The notes: generated by a model from the sequence alone, not told the origin. A DNA stretch of 64,000 bases from Nephrocerus scutellatus (GCA_947095585.1 OX352762.1:97438249-97502248); one strand, 5' to 3'; shown: positions 1 to 12,385, counted from the first letter of the stretch. Translations and numbers: made by a program.

Positions 1-985
1 TGTAAACCGTATAACCGTAAGAAAATGCATTTACCCCAACAAAAACTGGAAATGAGTTGTCAACGGTTCCAGAATTTATGTCAGAACCCGAAATTAACAT
101 TTTGCACTACCAGATGTTGCAACAAACATCTATCCACGCCACATTAGTATTCGTATCGTTCGTTAAGTTGCTGTTCTGGTAAGTTGCTGTTCTGGTAAGT
201 TGCTGCCATGAAATGCGTCTTCTAAGAAGCCAATCAAAAATCAATATAAAAACTCAACCATAAAGTAAACAACATCAAGGCGTATCAAAAATGTTTACCG
301 TTTTGTAAAAAAGATTAGCTCTAGCCTAACCGTCCAAAATCCAACGAAGCAGAAGATAGTTGATAAGCGATACCGAGTCATCGAATACGCAGTATTTGCG
401 TTAACCTTTTCTTTCAATTCTGTTGTTTGCTGCCAACTTTTTAATTTTTTACCGCGTTTTGAGGTCTGCCTCGGTCAAATTAAATTTCAATTTGTTTTGC
501 TTCAGTAATCCTATGTTTGTGTCTCCGCAATTGATATTCGACGGGCGTTTAACTGTGGTTTGATATCACTGTAGGCTACACAGAAGAATAATTAGTATTC
601 TGGCGGCGGTGTGAATCGACCGGACGAGCATTTGGGCCAACTGAAGGGCATTCAAAGCATTGACACTGGGACATGAATTCACGTTATCGAATTCACTTTG
701 TTAATTTACGGCACTTCCCAGCAGAAAGTGACAATAATTATTGTCGGCACTTGAAGTCTGTCCAATACTGCGATGCGTGGTACTTCAATAACCATCAATT
801 AATTAAGTTTCAATGTAGACCTCGATAAATTTACGCGGATTATAATATGCGGGTTCACTTCACTTGGTGATAATTGATGAATATTCCGATGAACTCCATC
901 GAATGCGATTGATGTTGAATATAAACGCAGGTGAGGTTCTTTTTTCTTAAATTCGAAGTGAATTTTAAGTTTATTAGTGTTCTTA
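1..985. other. unassigned flank
   Basis: No reading frame, RNA gene or mobile element was recognised here. The only structure seen is a short tandem repeat at 164-205. The DNA is AT-rich and ordinary for an insect intergenic or intronic stretch. Confidence 0.5.
164..205 (+). repeat. 16-bp tandem repeat, 2.6 copies
   Basis: The unit TAAGTTGCTGTTCTGG occurs at 164-179 and 180-195, followed by a partial third copy from 196. The two full copies are identical, which suggests recent slippage. Confidence 0.85.
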
Positions 986-3900
986 TCTTACTTACCTACT
1001 TATGTCCTATATCCCCTTGTGGGTCCTAGGGCCTCTACTACGCCTACGCGCTATCGCGTGCGGTTCCTGGGAATGAGCTTCAGCTCTCTCTAACTCTTCC
1101 CCAATTGCCATGACTCCTTCTCAACTGTTCTGCGCCATGTATTTCTCGGACGACCGGTTCTTCTACAATCCTGAGATAACGGATTCCATTGCATTTTCGG
1201 AGTGTATGACCAATCCACTGCCACTTCCGTCGTTGGATGGTTGTGCCTATTGGATTCTGACCCGTTCTCTGGTAAATATGTTCGTTAGAGATACGGTTAG
1301 GCCAGAAAACCCTTAATATGTTCCCTAGGCACCTATTTACTCAACGTTTGTAATCTTTTTGTGATAGTAGCGGTCACCTTCCAAGTGCTGCACCCATACA
1401 ACAGCACAGATTCAACATTTGCACGGAACAGTCGCAGCTTGGTGTTTAAGCTGATCGCATTGCTTCGCCATATCACGGACATCATTCCAAACACTGATTT
1501 TGCTTTGCCGATTCGGTTGACAATGTCCTGTTCGGCTCCACCTTCGGTCGAGACAATACTCCCAAGATATTGGAAACTTTCTACTCTCTCTACCGGCTGT
1601 CCAGCAATGTTAACCTGAGTTACTGAGTTATTGCCGAGGTTGATGATTTTCGTTTGGCAGTATTAATTTATGTTGTCATTAAGTGCAGCTCCATTATCCA
1701 GTGTAAGAGTAAACAAACGTCGTTAGCGTAGTCCAGATGTTTGAGTTGAGATTTAAGAGTCCAACGAATTCCTCCGTTTCCAGTAAATAAAGGCTGCACG
1801 AAGTACATCGTTAATCACCAACAAAAAAAATATCGGCGATAGAATGCAACCTTGTCGTACCCCACTAAGGATCTCGAATTCCTCTGACAACTTTCCTCTA
1901 TGCAGCACATGACATTTAGAGCCATCATAGGTTGCTTTAATAATAGCTATTAGTTTATCGGGAATACCTCTCCTGCGCAAGGCGAGCCAGATAAACTGTC
2001 TGTTGACACTGTCAAACGCCTTCTCAAAATCGATGAACAGCAGGTGCAGTGGTGACCGGAACTCAGCGCACTGTTCAATAATGATCCGCAGGGTGTTTAT
2101 GTGGTCTACACAGGAGGATCCAGTGCGGAAACCTGCTTGTTCCCCATCGAGTGTAGGTATCTTCCAAATGTTCCTTAATTCACTCAAATACTACTTTGGC
2201 TATTACCTTTGCAACTGCAGGAAGAATGCAAATGCCTCTCCAGTTTTCGCACTCCATAAGACTACCTTTTTTAGGGAGCTTGACAATCATTCCCTTCTTC
2301 CACTCGTCGGGGAAACTTTCTACCTCCCAAGCTCTCTCTACAAGAGGATATAAAAGCTCTGCTGATGTCGTTGGAGCGGCGCGCAGAAGCTTTGCGGGTA
2401 TACCATCTAGTCCTACCGACTTGTTGTTTTTTTGTAGGTTGATCGCGGTAGCGATCTCATCTTTACTGGGAGTTGAGGTGCAAATTCGGGAAATTGTTAC
2501 TTCCTGCAGCTTCGTTTGATTTGGGTGCATATCGTTGGCGAATACACGGTTAAGGACCGTAGAAGAAACCTGGCATTTTGAGGTCCTTCCATCGCTAGAG
2601 CTGATCCTCATCTGAAACGAGTACGGCACCATCTAGGCCTTTCACCAGATGTTGGCTAGAGCGGTGACCACCTGTCAGCTCTTTGGTGATTCTGTAATCG
2701 TAATGCTATCGCACCTGCTCGCTGCTTCCTCTGTTTCTGAGGCGATGTTGTTAATATAATTGCGTTTGTCACGTCTTACACTACGCTGCACTTCTCTCAT
2801 TTTCCTTCGATACAGGGACTCTAGCTCAATTCTCGCTGCTGCTGGGGTATCTACAATACGAGCTTTAAGCAGCCTACTTTCTTTAATCCGCCTCCAGGTA
2901 TATTCGGTAAGCCACGTGCTGTGCCTTGCCTGGCTCCTACCAACAATACCTTTCGCTCCAGATGTGAAAACATTTTTCTCAGCCTTCCATTGTTATTGGA
3001 TGGTTGTCGGCAGTGAGCTGCGTATTGCTTCCACTCCTTGCGATAAATGATCCCTTAATTGTTGGCGTACTGAGGGGGTCTTTAGCCGGTCGGATGATAT
3101 GGCGGATTCTTTGAACTGATGCAGTACGTAACTGGACAGTAGCAACCATAAGGTGATGATCCCGTACCATACCCATGTCGACTCCTCGTCTGTTTCGGAC
3201 GTCTTAAATATAGTTCCTAAAACGTCGGCTGAACGCCAAATGGTCGATTTGGTTGGATGATGATTGCCTGTCAGTTGACACCCCGCTGACTTTGTGGCAG
3301 GTCTTATGCTCAAACATGGTGCCTCATATGACAAGGTAGTTGGTGTTGCAGAAATCAAAAAATCTTTCACCATTGTCATTTCGTTCGCCGAGGCCGTGCT
3401 TCCGAATCACATGTTTGAGTCCTTCATTGTCGTTGCCTACCTTGGCATTCAAGTCCCCGATCACGGTGACGATATCTCCGTTCGTCGTTGGGTTGAAAAC
3501 AGCGCTTAGCTGATTGTAGAAGTTGTCTTTTTCATCGTCAGTCGAAGGATTCGTTGGGGCGTAAAACTATATGATCGTAACGCGCCGTACTCTAGTCCGA
3601 AATCTGGCCGATATGATCCTATCACCATGTGGGTGCCAGGAAATTAAGCGTCTGTGTGCTGTTGGCGTTAGTAGCAGACCCACTTCAGATTCACGGGAAA
3701 TGCCGGAGGGTTTGCCGGAATAGAGTAGCACAGTGTTTCACGTTGGGGATTGGTAATCTCCCGCGTCGAACCATCTTACTTCTCTCACTATCAGTATGAC
3801 CAAATTATATCGAAGAAACTCACGTTGCAGTTGAAGAAATCTGGCTTTTTGAGGTCCTTCACTCCCTGAGTCAAGGAGCACCCTCACATTCCAGAAACCA

Positions 3901-4015
3901 ATCTTAGTCCGGGTACAATAGCCAAAAGTCATCATTATTTGATCATTACTTATCCGAGGCGTTGTGTCGGTTTCAGTAGCGGGCATTTTTTGGTACCGCA
4001 GGGTGCTAACCCACG
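986..4015 (-). mobile_element. RTE-like non-LTR retrotransposon, near full length, decayed (family A)
   Basis: Read on the minus strand this is a single-ORF retrotransposon of about 3 kb. The N-terminal apurinic-type endonuclease starts near 3,986: motif FWNVRVLLDSGSEGPQ, then EVRWFDAGDYQSPT, and a D-x-N motif (GDLNAKVGND) near 3,440 seen across frames. Reverse transcriptase follows at about 2,632-1,700, with ENWRGICILPAVAKVIAK, then EQAGFRTGSSCVDHINTLR, then FIDFEKAFDSVN, then SGVRQGCILSP. The catalytic box reads YAND instead of YADD near 1,720-1,736. The C-terminal connection domain runs to about 1,040. The tail is a degenerate (TAAG)n repeat at 986-1,005, and microsatellite tails are typical of RTE-type elements. 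Several frameshifts and stops split the ORF, so the copy is dead. The RTE assignment is from motif memory; another endonuclease-RT clade is possible. Confidence 0.85.
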
Positions 4016-4101
4016 TTACATAGACAAGAAACGTTAGACCGTTCGCTCTTGCAATTGTAGCCTACATATATAAGAATTTATACACATAGTTGTCCGGGGA
4101 C

Positions 4102-4367
4102 AACTAGGAGGTAGAGCAAGCACTACATCACGAGCAGTAGTTTCCCGATCAATCGCAATGCAGATCCTCCAAAAAATCTTATCTTAAACTTGCAATTTTG
4201 TTTACTAATTTTGTAAACTAGGAGGTAGAGCAAGCACTACATCACGAGCTGGATTGTTGCACTACTGGCCCAAACCAAGTTTTGAGCAGTCAGTAGTTTC
4301 CCGATCAATCGCAATGCAGATCCTCCAAAAAATCTTATCTTAAACTTGCAATTTTGTTTACTAATTT
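4102..4367 (+). repeat. tandem duplication of a ~111-bp unit
   Basis: A block starting AACTAGGAGGTAGAGCAAGC is present at 4,102-4,212 and again at 4,216-4,367. The second copy carries about 41 extra bases in the middle (4,251-4,291), absent from the first. The flanking parts are nearly identical, so the duplication is recent and one copy then gained or lost the internal piece. No coding content was recognised. Confidence 0.85.
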
Positions 4368-4449
4368 ATAGGTTGTTGTTTGAAAATTTTAAGCAGGCTT
4401 ACAAGTAAAAATTTCTATCAACCTTTTTCTTAAATTCAAGATGACATCG

Positions 4450-4493
4450 GAGAGAGAGAGAGAGAGAGAGAGAAAAAAAAAAGAGAGAAAGAG
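4450..4493 (+). repeat. GA-rich microsatellite
   Basis: A run of (GA)n followed by an A-run and more GAGAGAAAGAG. Confidence 0.95.
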
Positions 4494-5825
4494 TTTTGTT
4501 TTTGCTTAACAAATCAAATCATTTAAGCTTTATAAACTAGCCCCATTACTTATTTACGATAAAATTTATTTTATTTAATTAAAAAACCAATACTTTTAAA
4601 AAACAAAAACATATTACAAAAACTTAGTGTGTTTTTCATTTTGATGACACATGCCCGTTGACGGAAGATTCTAACAAAGACGTGAACATTCCTAACTAAG
4701 TCCCAAACCAAAGTATTTATATCTACGCCACTGTGCATCATTCGGACAAAGTCACAAAGGCGTTACACATATCATCAAAAACCGATTCATAGTCATTGGC
4801 ATTGTCAATCAGTGGACACACTCCAGAAAACAAAGCAATATTCGGGCATTGACATTAATCCTTGCCTTAACATTTAGCGCACACTCAAACGCACATGCCA
4901 CATTCCATAGGACGTGCTTAATGCTTTATGTGGGCGGTGGTTGTCCTGAAACAAGTGGTAGGACATTCTGCAGATATTGTCGCTGGAACATAGTAGACAT
5001 TGGGCTAATTGTGTGTGTGAGTAAAATTGCCGATTTATTCTTTAAGCGATAAGCGATATATTTATCTGTCAGCAAAAATGTGCTCTTTATGAAGTATGAT
5101 GCTTTTTGTGTGTGTCTTGTCTATCATTTTAATTTGCCACCAGACAGGCAAGCAACTCAAATTACGAAATAAAATTGTTTTTTGCCTCTAAGGAATAACC
5201 AACAGACACAAATAACCGTACATCGATGAAAAAATTATTGATGAGCCTCTTACGACCAATTGCTGTTCTTTTATATGTTTACAAGCACGATGCTACCACA
5301 AAGATTGGACATTCACTTTATTAGAAAAGTAACACAATGACACCTGCACCCGATTTACTCTGGCCAGATGGAGTGAAATTTATTTTTTAGCTGACCCTAA
5401 AATAATGTCAATTCCACTCGGTCAGTTCGAAGAAAATTTCAAAATTGTAAATTAACGATGTGCGACACACCACTCAACATAATTTTCTTATTGTTCGAAA
5501 AGTCATATAAGTTTCTTCTTAAACCAATCAAAGTTTTCTTGTTTTACTGACTGAGCCGATGAGATAGAATGGCAGAAAATTAAACAAAATGTATCCAACT
5601 CGAAGAAAACTTTGTACAAATTGCGAAAATTGGTTACGTGACACGAAGGATATTATACATTCGATGGTGCCATCTTTGATTAGATGTAGGTATCTTAATT
5701 TCACATTTTTCTTCTTAATAAATAGTAGTTATCAACGTGCCGTATTTATTATGACTAGTGGAAGTACTATCAAACTTCGACGTCGTGGTTTCTGGTAATG
5801 TTGCCCAATAAAGCAAACGTTAAAT
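4494..5825. other. unassigned AT-rich DNA
   Basis: No gene or repeat family was recognised. Short open frames at 4,849-5,052 and 5,589-5,798 have no recognisable motif or codon structure. Confidence 0.5.
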
Positions 5826-5998
5826 GATCGGACTAGTCCCTTCAAAAAAAGGTTGGCGAGTGGCTAATAATCTCACCATAAACTATTATTATGGAACCAC
5901 AAATCAACCCCGGTAATACAATTCCACAACGACGACCCTACCAACAAAAACGGCAAGAGTTTCTTCATTGAACGTATTCGTACTCTGAATACAATATA
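5826..5998 (+). mobile_element. family B 5'-end fragment
   Basis: Matches the 5' end of the family B copy at 34,858, sharing TAGTCCCTTCAAA, AAGGTTGGCG and the ATCAACC...ACGACGAC blocks. It covers the untranslated leader and the first codons before the endonuclease. The remainder of the element is missing until the RT-bearing piece at 6,536, with about 540 bp of unrelated DNA between. Confidence 0.7.
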
Positions 5999-6098
5999 TA
6001 TAAAATAACATAGTAAAGCGAGCCTCTCAGCTCGCCTTATGGATAGTTGTAATTCAGTCTAAGAACTGAATTATCCTAAAAGGATTTTAGTCTAATGC

Positions 6099-6165
6099 TA
6101 TGCAATGTTAAATGTAATTTTTTGTCATCAAAATAGACCGAAAAAATCACATTTAGCATTGCATA
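6099..6165 (+). ncRNA. microRNA-like hairpin (candidate)
   Basis: A 67-nt hairpin. The arms at 6,099-6,123 and 6,141-6,165 pair over 25 positions with one G-U wobble and one A-C mismatch. The stem continues through GTC/GAC (6,124-6,126 with 6,136-6,138) past a 2-nt bulge to a 9-nt loop. Arm length, loop size and few mismatches fit a Dicer substrate. Nothing in the arms matches a microRNA I know, and a decayed inverted-repeat transposon is an equally good explanation. It lies between two pieces of family B. Confidence 0.3.
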
Positions 6166-6535
6166 CTTGAATTTCGACTCCGAAGACTACCTTGTTGGTG
6201 TGGTGCTCTGAACGTGGATTCCAACACCAAGAAAGACTGCATCCGCGAATCTAATTCTAGTAAACATTGCGGCAACGAAGAGGTCATGTTCAAGACTCGC
6301 CCTAAATGACGAAACAGTATGTCCAATGGATGGAATGATCTGCCTCCTAAAAACGTGAGGAATGTGATGTAAGTTACATTCCTATTTTTTTTTAAATTTA
6401 AATAAAGGGCTTAGCACACCTGATTGCAATGGCGCAAGTCATTCAAGGAGTTCTACCAATAAATTTTAATATATAAAGTGGTGCGAGACTCTGATTTGAC
6501 GGCGAGAACACAAGAGTAGCTTAAGAATCTTTCAT

Positions 6536-8290
6536 CATGATCCAGCGTGTCGCGGGTGGCATGAAATCTGGGGGTGCACATAAATTACAACCAAGCTAAA
6601 AGCACAGCAGAAGATCCAACATTGGTCCCCCATTTACGATAGGAGAGCGCGGCAGCTAGCCGATACACAGTCCAAATATTCGCGGTATGACTCAGTATAC
6701 ACCGCGTTGCACATACTGCAAAGACAAAGAGGGAAATCTGATCGCCGATCTCAAAGGCATCTTAGAGCGATTGGAAGAGCACTTACATCAGTTGTTTTAT
6801 GGCCAGCTAACTGAGGAATTGGAGGCTCCACCAATGACCGAAGACCACACCATGCTGCCGCCACCACAAGCATAGGCGTAGTAAGCAGAGCGATAAATCG
6901 GCTCAAAAATAATAATGCACTGGGATCTGATGGTATCCCAGCGGAGCTGATTAAAACAGGAGACCCCGCAATACACCAAACAAATCACGAACTAATAGTG
7001 CAAGTATGGGAGGAAGAAGCTATGCCAGAAGACTGGCGAAGAGGCATAAGAAAGGAGATATCACAACCTGCAGAAATTATCGTGGTATATTATTATCTAC
7101 GTTGTTGAGTACCGCGTATAAGATTTTCTCCTCTATCCTTCAAGACAGGATAGCCCCATACGCTAAAGTCATCAGTGATCCATACCAGTGTGGCTTCATC
7201 CCAGGCAAATCAACAACTGATCAGATTTACACCCTTAGGCAAATGATGGAAAATGTCTGGAGTTTCAAAACTCACTTCACCATCTTTTTATAGACTTTAA
7301 AGTCGTCTATGTTAGCATAGCCAGAGTAGAACTTTATAAAGCCATGAGAGAATTCGGCATCCCAAATAAACTGACACGACTATGTAGGTTGACCATGACC
7401 AATGTTATAAGCAAAGTAAAAATATCCGGATCACTATCAAGCCAAGTCAACATCTAGAACGGGCTCCGACAAGGGGATGGACTGACCTGCGTCCTCTTCA
7501 ACCTGGCGTCGGAGAAAGTGATTTGAGACTCAGACGTAACGGCGACAGGAACAATCCTCTATATGTCCATTCAAATACTGGCTTACGCAGACGATATTGC
7601 TGGTAGAAACCGATTAGCTGGGCAGGAAGCTTTCATCCAGTTCGACCAGGTGGCACGAAATCTGGGGCTGCATATAAATGAGAGCAAAACAAAGTACATG
7701 GTGGCCACGTCTGTGAGTAGAAGATCCAAAATTGGTCCCTAAATTCAAATAGTGGAGCGCGAATTTGAATTAGTGCAATCCTTCAACTATCTCGGGTCAA
7801 CTGAAGCAGCCGATAACAGCATGGAACCAGAAATACGCGCATGGTTTTTTGAAGCCAAAAAAGCCTACCATAGTCTGTCAAGACTCTTCAAATCAAGAAA
7901 TTTCACCATAACATCCAAGCTGCTGGTATATAAGACAATGGTCATACGAGTTCTTACATATGGATCCGAAACTTGGGTGCTTAGGAAAAAGCATTCTGAC
8001 CTCTTAGCCGCGTTCGAGAGAAAAGTCTTACGTAGAATTGTTGGCCTCGTATGTGAGGAAGGACAATTCTGGAGACTCGGAGAATTAAGCTCGGTAGGCT
8101 CCGGTGGGCAGGACACCTAGCTCGCATGAGCGAAAATGATCCTGCTCGAAAAGTCCTTTGCGGTAGGATTTGTGCTACACGACAGCGAGCGAGAGGCCAA
8201 GCTTACACTGGAAGGATGGCGTAGACCAGGACTCCCACCGTTTAGGGACACCGGTTGTAGAGCCAAATAAGATGATGATGATGATGATGA
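6536..8290 (+). mobile_element. family B RTE-like retrotransposon, 5'-rearranged copy
   Basis: From 6,640 the order is: end of the endonuclease-RT linker, then RT with NRLKNNNALGSDGIPAELIK (frames shift), MPEDWRRGI, YKIFSSILQDRIAPYAKVIS, DPYQCGFIPGKSTTDQIYTL, a degenerate D-box near 7,290, and an intact YADD at about 7,588-7,599 (LAYADDIAG). The C-terminal domain includes YGSETWVLRKK and ends at 8,270. The 3' terminus is (GATGAT)n at 8,271-8,290. The segment 6,536-6,636 is a displaced second copy of the part found at 7,650-7,740, so the copy is rearranged as well as frameshifted. Stops interrupt it in several places and it cannot be active. RTE-like placement rests on protein motifs and the microsatellite tail. 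Confidence 0.85.
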
Positions 8291-8530
8291 GCGCGAATTT
8301 GGAGTAGTACAAATCTTTTACTCGGATCAATTGTAGCTGCCGATTACATCATAGAACCACAAATACTATAACTTAAAGCGAAAAAGCCTACTTTAGTCTG
8401 CTAACCGGTGACCGACGGTGACCTCAGAGATCAAGTGGAAAGTTTTTTGGAGAATTGTTCTTTCGTTCACCGAGGGAAAAGTTTGTCGGAGAATTGTTAT
8501 CCCTGATGTATGTGATAAAGGATGAGAGGC
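8291..8530 (+). mobile_element. family B fragment, tandem to the previous copy
   Basis: Starts right after the GAT repeat with GAGCGCGAATTTGGAGTAGT, equivalent to 7,756 of the main copy, and continues to sequence matching 8,010-8,065. It contains internal deletions and a small internal duplication of the GGAGAATTGTT block. Head-to-tail placement suggests a duplicated or recombined copy. Confidence 0.7.
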
Positions 8531-9525
8531 CTATGTAATGTTTAATTCAGTTTTTCGCACTGACCTTTTCATGAGATATTGCAAAGAAATCTATGAAACC
8601 ATGAACTTCCTTGTACTGGCACAATTGGTGGAGTTCTTCTTGCTTTTGTACTGACAAGTAGTGTTAATGGTAGGAGCGACGAATTGGTCGGAGTGTGGTA
8701 GGGTGTCGAGTCAATATTATTTTGGCCGAGCAACGCCGGTCACTCAACTAGTTAAATTATGAAAGATACGCAATTCTTAGCCGCAGACCTACCCCGCTCT
8801 TGTGCTTCGAATAAATCATATTATACCATTTGCTTCGTTGCTTGAATGTTGTTCCAACAACTTTTTATGGTAGACAGATATAATAAAAAAGGTTTATTCC
8901 AGTGGGTTTTATCTTTGACTACAGTGAAACAATGTTTAAGGCAACAATTATTCTAGCAAAAAAAATTGGTTTTGCAAAAGATCTACATTTGACCCTGAAC
9001 GTCGTCGATGATAATTTATTATTTTATGTATGCTCCTGACGGTAGCTGACAGTCCTCATTCTGTGTCCTAGAACATTTATTGTTTCTTGCACCATGAAGG
9101 ACATTGAGTGTAGAAATAAATCGTAATAAAATTGTAGCGATTACAATGACCTTCATACAAATTCGGACGGACACTACGGATGAAAACTACGATATTTCAA
9201 GTTTGCCGCTGAGGCAATTGGTTATAAATCAGTCAGTCAAAAAGTGAATTCAAAAGGGTCCTTTGTAATAAAATACCGGTATGTGAATCGATTTTGATTT
9301 CGATTTTATGTGATATGTGGCTTGACCGTCACGTAGTTTATTTGCAGAAAATATTTTTCTTACGTGGGCTTACATTTATTGCATTTTTACATGCGAGTCC
9401 ATAAAATGGAGCAAATTTATTTCTGTGCAGCATGTTAAATTAACTTTGTTTAGTAGTTTTGTAATTAAGTTTTTATAAACAGTGTTACATCTTACCTGAA
9501 TTAAAGAACAAATGCAAATAAAGTT
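8531..9525. other. unassigned AT-rich DNA
   Basis: No recognisable gene, RNA or repeat family. Confidence 0.5.
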
Positions 9526-9530
9526 AACAG

Positions 9531-10232
9531 GAGTACTGCTGCTTTTAATAAGTTACTCGAAATCAATATTTATTCCACATAGGATTTCCACACATGTTAT
9601 GCTATATTTAATTGGATCTTCAGATCACGGAAGGATATTGCAAGAATTATGGCAAGAGGTATTTATCACTGGCTACGCTTTTATACAGGGAATTCAATTT
9701 AACACCTTCTGCAGGAGCTGTAAGGAGGAATTTGGAAAAAAAAACTTTCATTCGACATCTTGGCAAATATTCGGCACTAGCAGGGTCCAGACTCCGCATT
9801 ATAAGAAAGCCATTATTTAGACCTGAAAAAGCTTTTTGAGTCTGGGACCATCGAACTAATCTCATACTTGCACGCTACTGCTGCTTTTAATAACCTACTC
9901 GAAATCAATATTTATTCCACATAGGATTTCCACAAATGTTATGCTATATTTAATTGGATCTTCAGATCACGAAAGGATCACGGAAGGATATTGCAAGAAT
10001 TATGGCAAGAGGTATTTATCACTGGCTACGCTTTTATACAGGGAATTCAATTTAACACCTTCTGCAGGAGCTGTAAGGAGGAAAGCGAAAAATAAACTTT
10101 CATTCGACATCTTGGCAAATATCCGGCACTAGCAGGGTCCAGAGTCCGCATTATAAGAAAGCCATTTTTTAGACCTGAAAAAGCTTTCGGAGTCTGGGAC
10201 CATCGAACTAATCTCATACTTGCACGCTACAG
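9531..10232 (+). repeat. ~350-bp segmental tandem duplication
   Basis: The block at 9,531-9,879 recurs at 9,880-10,232 with small indels. Shared stretches include GCTGCTTTTAATAA, TTCCACATAGGATTTCCAC and TCTGGGACCATCGAACTAAT. The second copy has an extra ACGAAAGGATC near 9,968 and lacks a few bases near 10,085. One frame is open for 63-102 codons in each copy. I do not recognise the peptide (it includes NYGKRYLSLATLLYREF). It could be a transposon gag or transposase remnant, but this is not supported by any known motif. Confidence 0.85.
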
Positions 10233-11390
10233 ATTATATTTAAAAGACTATGCAAGAAGACTTTTTATAGGTCTACCGAGGCAGTGGTATCAAATGACGC
10301 ACTCATGCGCTGTGCACAGGGTTGAAATTTGGCCAGCTGGTTACTAGACTACCTCACTGATCGTCAGTTCCAATTAAAATATTCTGGATATCACTTACAG
10401 AACGCTTCAAATATATTCAAGTTAATAGTTGTACTAGAATATTAAGAAGACAATTGCTTCCAATTAGAACACGATGTCAACACAAGAAGGCGAGCTCAAC
10501 GTCTACTATACAGGGTGTATCCGTTAAGGTGGCAAACACTTGAAGGGGTAATTCCTTGGTTAATTTCGCGAAAAAAAATCAAATAATGTTGATCCTGTGG
10601 TTGATCCTAGAGTGGGTCTTGAAGGGTCGTGGTGGTCAACTAGATGAGGGTAGTTTGGTGGGAACGGTGTGTTGGTGGCAGCCTGGCAACGCTGGGTATG
10701 TTTTAGGATTTAATATTTGGTTGGTGTACTAGTATATGATATAACACATAATATAAGTATAAGTTAGTATATAATCAGACTTGCATAGACGTAATGGAAC
10801 ACAGCAGTATAAGCATAGAAACATATAGTTTGTGTAATTGCACAGGGCCCCGCTTGTATTTAATTTAATTTTTTGGGGATTTTTTAATACCGGATTAGTT
10901 AGTTGCAAAAATCAATGCGTTTTGCTCGAACACTGTAATAGTTAGGATGATAAATCTTTAAATTAAATATTTTAAAAAAAGTTATAGACTTTCATCTGCG
11001 TAGCTGTAAGCTTTCAAAGTACCCGTAAATTCATTTTAGGACCACTTTTGTATCTTCTGTTTACAAGCGTAGGGGTTTTATACCATAATGGGCAATAAAT
11101 AGGTATATTTTGAAAGTGGTCAGACTCCTGGGTCAAGAGGTCACCATTTCACAAATTGCATATTATTATGAATTAATTGGAATTTTTAAATAGTAGCGTC
11201 CTGACATTCCTGGCATAACTGTTTGGTATTCAAAAGAATCAAGAACCACTATATTTTTGAAGGGGTCTCATACTTCGGTCTGGAGCTCCCTGATTTTTTT
11301 CACATGCCACTGAACACTGATTAAAAAAAAATATATAATAAAGCTTCGAAAACATTGCCAAGCAAAATTTTTTGTTATTGTGAAAAGTTT
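10233..11390. other. unassigned DNA with an ACAGGGTGT repeat edge
   Basis: At 10,508 the sequence CTATACAGGGTGT followed by GGTGGCAAACACTTGAAGGG resembles the start of the repeat at 51,190, so part of 10,508-10,590 is an interspersed repeat copy. The remainder was not recognised. Confidence 0.4.
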
Positions 11391-11394
11391 TAAA

Positions 11395-11699
11395 AAATGC
11401 CTCCGAAAAAGATATATATTGGAGGAGCAACCACAGAATCGAAAAGAAAAAACCAAAGCAGAAATGTTGAAGCACCCAATCAACGATAAATTCGTATTGA
11501 AGCCAATCGTGTACGAAGTCAAGAGCAGCTGAATCATATGAACGGCGCGACACACGACTACAATGCAACAAACTCAAAGCTTCAAATTCCAGAACAGCGG
11601 AAACATCGGAAGAACGAGACACACGACTACAAAGCAACCAAATCAGAAATCAGAAAAAAAACTTATGCCAAATGTTATTGAAGCATAAGTTTTAGCTAG
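11395..11699 (+). mobile_element. Helitron 3' terminus with remnant ORF
   Basis: The 3' end has the Helitron hallmarks: an 11-bp perfect hairpin (arms 11,658-11,668 and 11,683-11,693), two bases, then CTAG at 11,696-11,699, followed by T. Upstream, 11,395-11,640 encodes across frames an Arg/Glu-rich repeat (ERRDTRLQCNKLKA, then EERDTRLQSNQIR) like the N-terminal repeats that precede the Rep/helicase region in insect Helitron proteins. Rep and helicase domains are absent, so this is a non-autonomous or deleted copy. The 5' TC end was not located. Confidence 0.6.
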
Positions 11700-11869
11700 T
11701 ATATACATATATATATAAGATCACTTAAGCGATCTGATTGCTGCGAATGTCGTGTCGTGTAAAGGATGTTTCAATTGGAATGCCTTATACTTCAAAAAGG
11801 GTTTCTCGGCTATGCGTACAGTTAACTGTGATTTGTATGTCGTTTCAACTCAAGTATCATTTAATCATT

Positions 11870-12385
11870 TGTAATTTATTCTGGGCAAATCAGCAACCTG
11901 AAGTTATTCCATAAATGTCATAACACCAACTTTTTGGTGCGGGTTTCATGGTGGAGGAGATTATTGGCCCAAACCTCTTCTTCAATAAAACTGGCAACAA
12001 AGATCCCTACCAGACGTTTTTTTGAATAAATTAAAAGAGGTTAATTTGTAGCATATGTTGTTTCAACGAGACTGCTACATGCCACTTAGCTGGTAAAACA
12101 ATTGAGTTATTAAAGTCGAATTTCGGTGACAGTGTTACCTCCAGAATTTGAGCAGTCAGTTTGCCGCATCGTTCGTGTGATTAGGCGCCTATGCGCTAAA
12201 GACTATGTCCCGTTAACGGTATGTGCCTATAATCCAGAGACTTTGTATGACCTCAAAACCCACACCGAAGGCGAAATTGACAATATACCGGCCTATTTAT
12301 AATAAAAAGTCATGAAATGCTTGGTTAAGATACTTAAATGATGTTATATTACATAATTAATCATATCGATAGTATTTTGACCCGA
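11870..12385 (+). mobile_element. Tc1/mariner-superfamily (IS630-like) transposase remnant
   Basis: Across shifting frames the order of blocks matches the C-terminal half of a DDE transposase common in insects: FWAN.QPEVI, FGAGFMV.EIIGPNLFFN, a degraded ATCH block (ETATCHLAGKTIELLKSNFGD), then a PPRSCD-like stretch and the C-terminal GEIDNIPAYL..KVMKCLVKIL. At least four frameshifts or stops are present. The N-terminal DNA-binding half was not found. It begins just after the Helitron end at 11,699. Confidence 0.65.
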
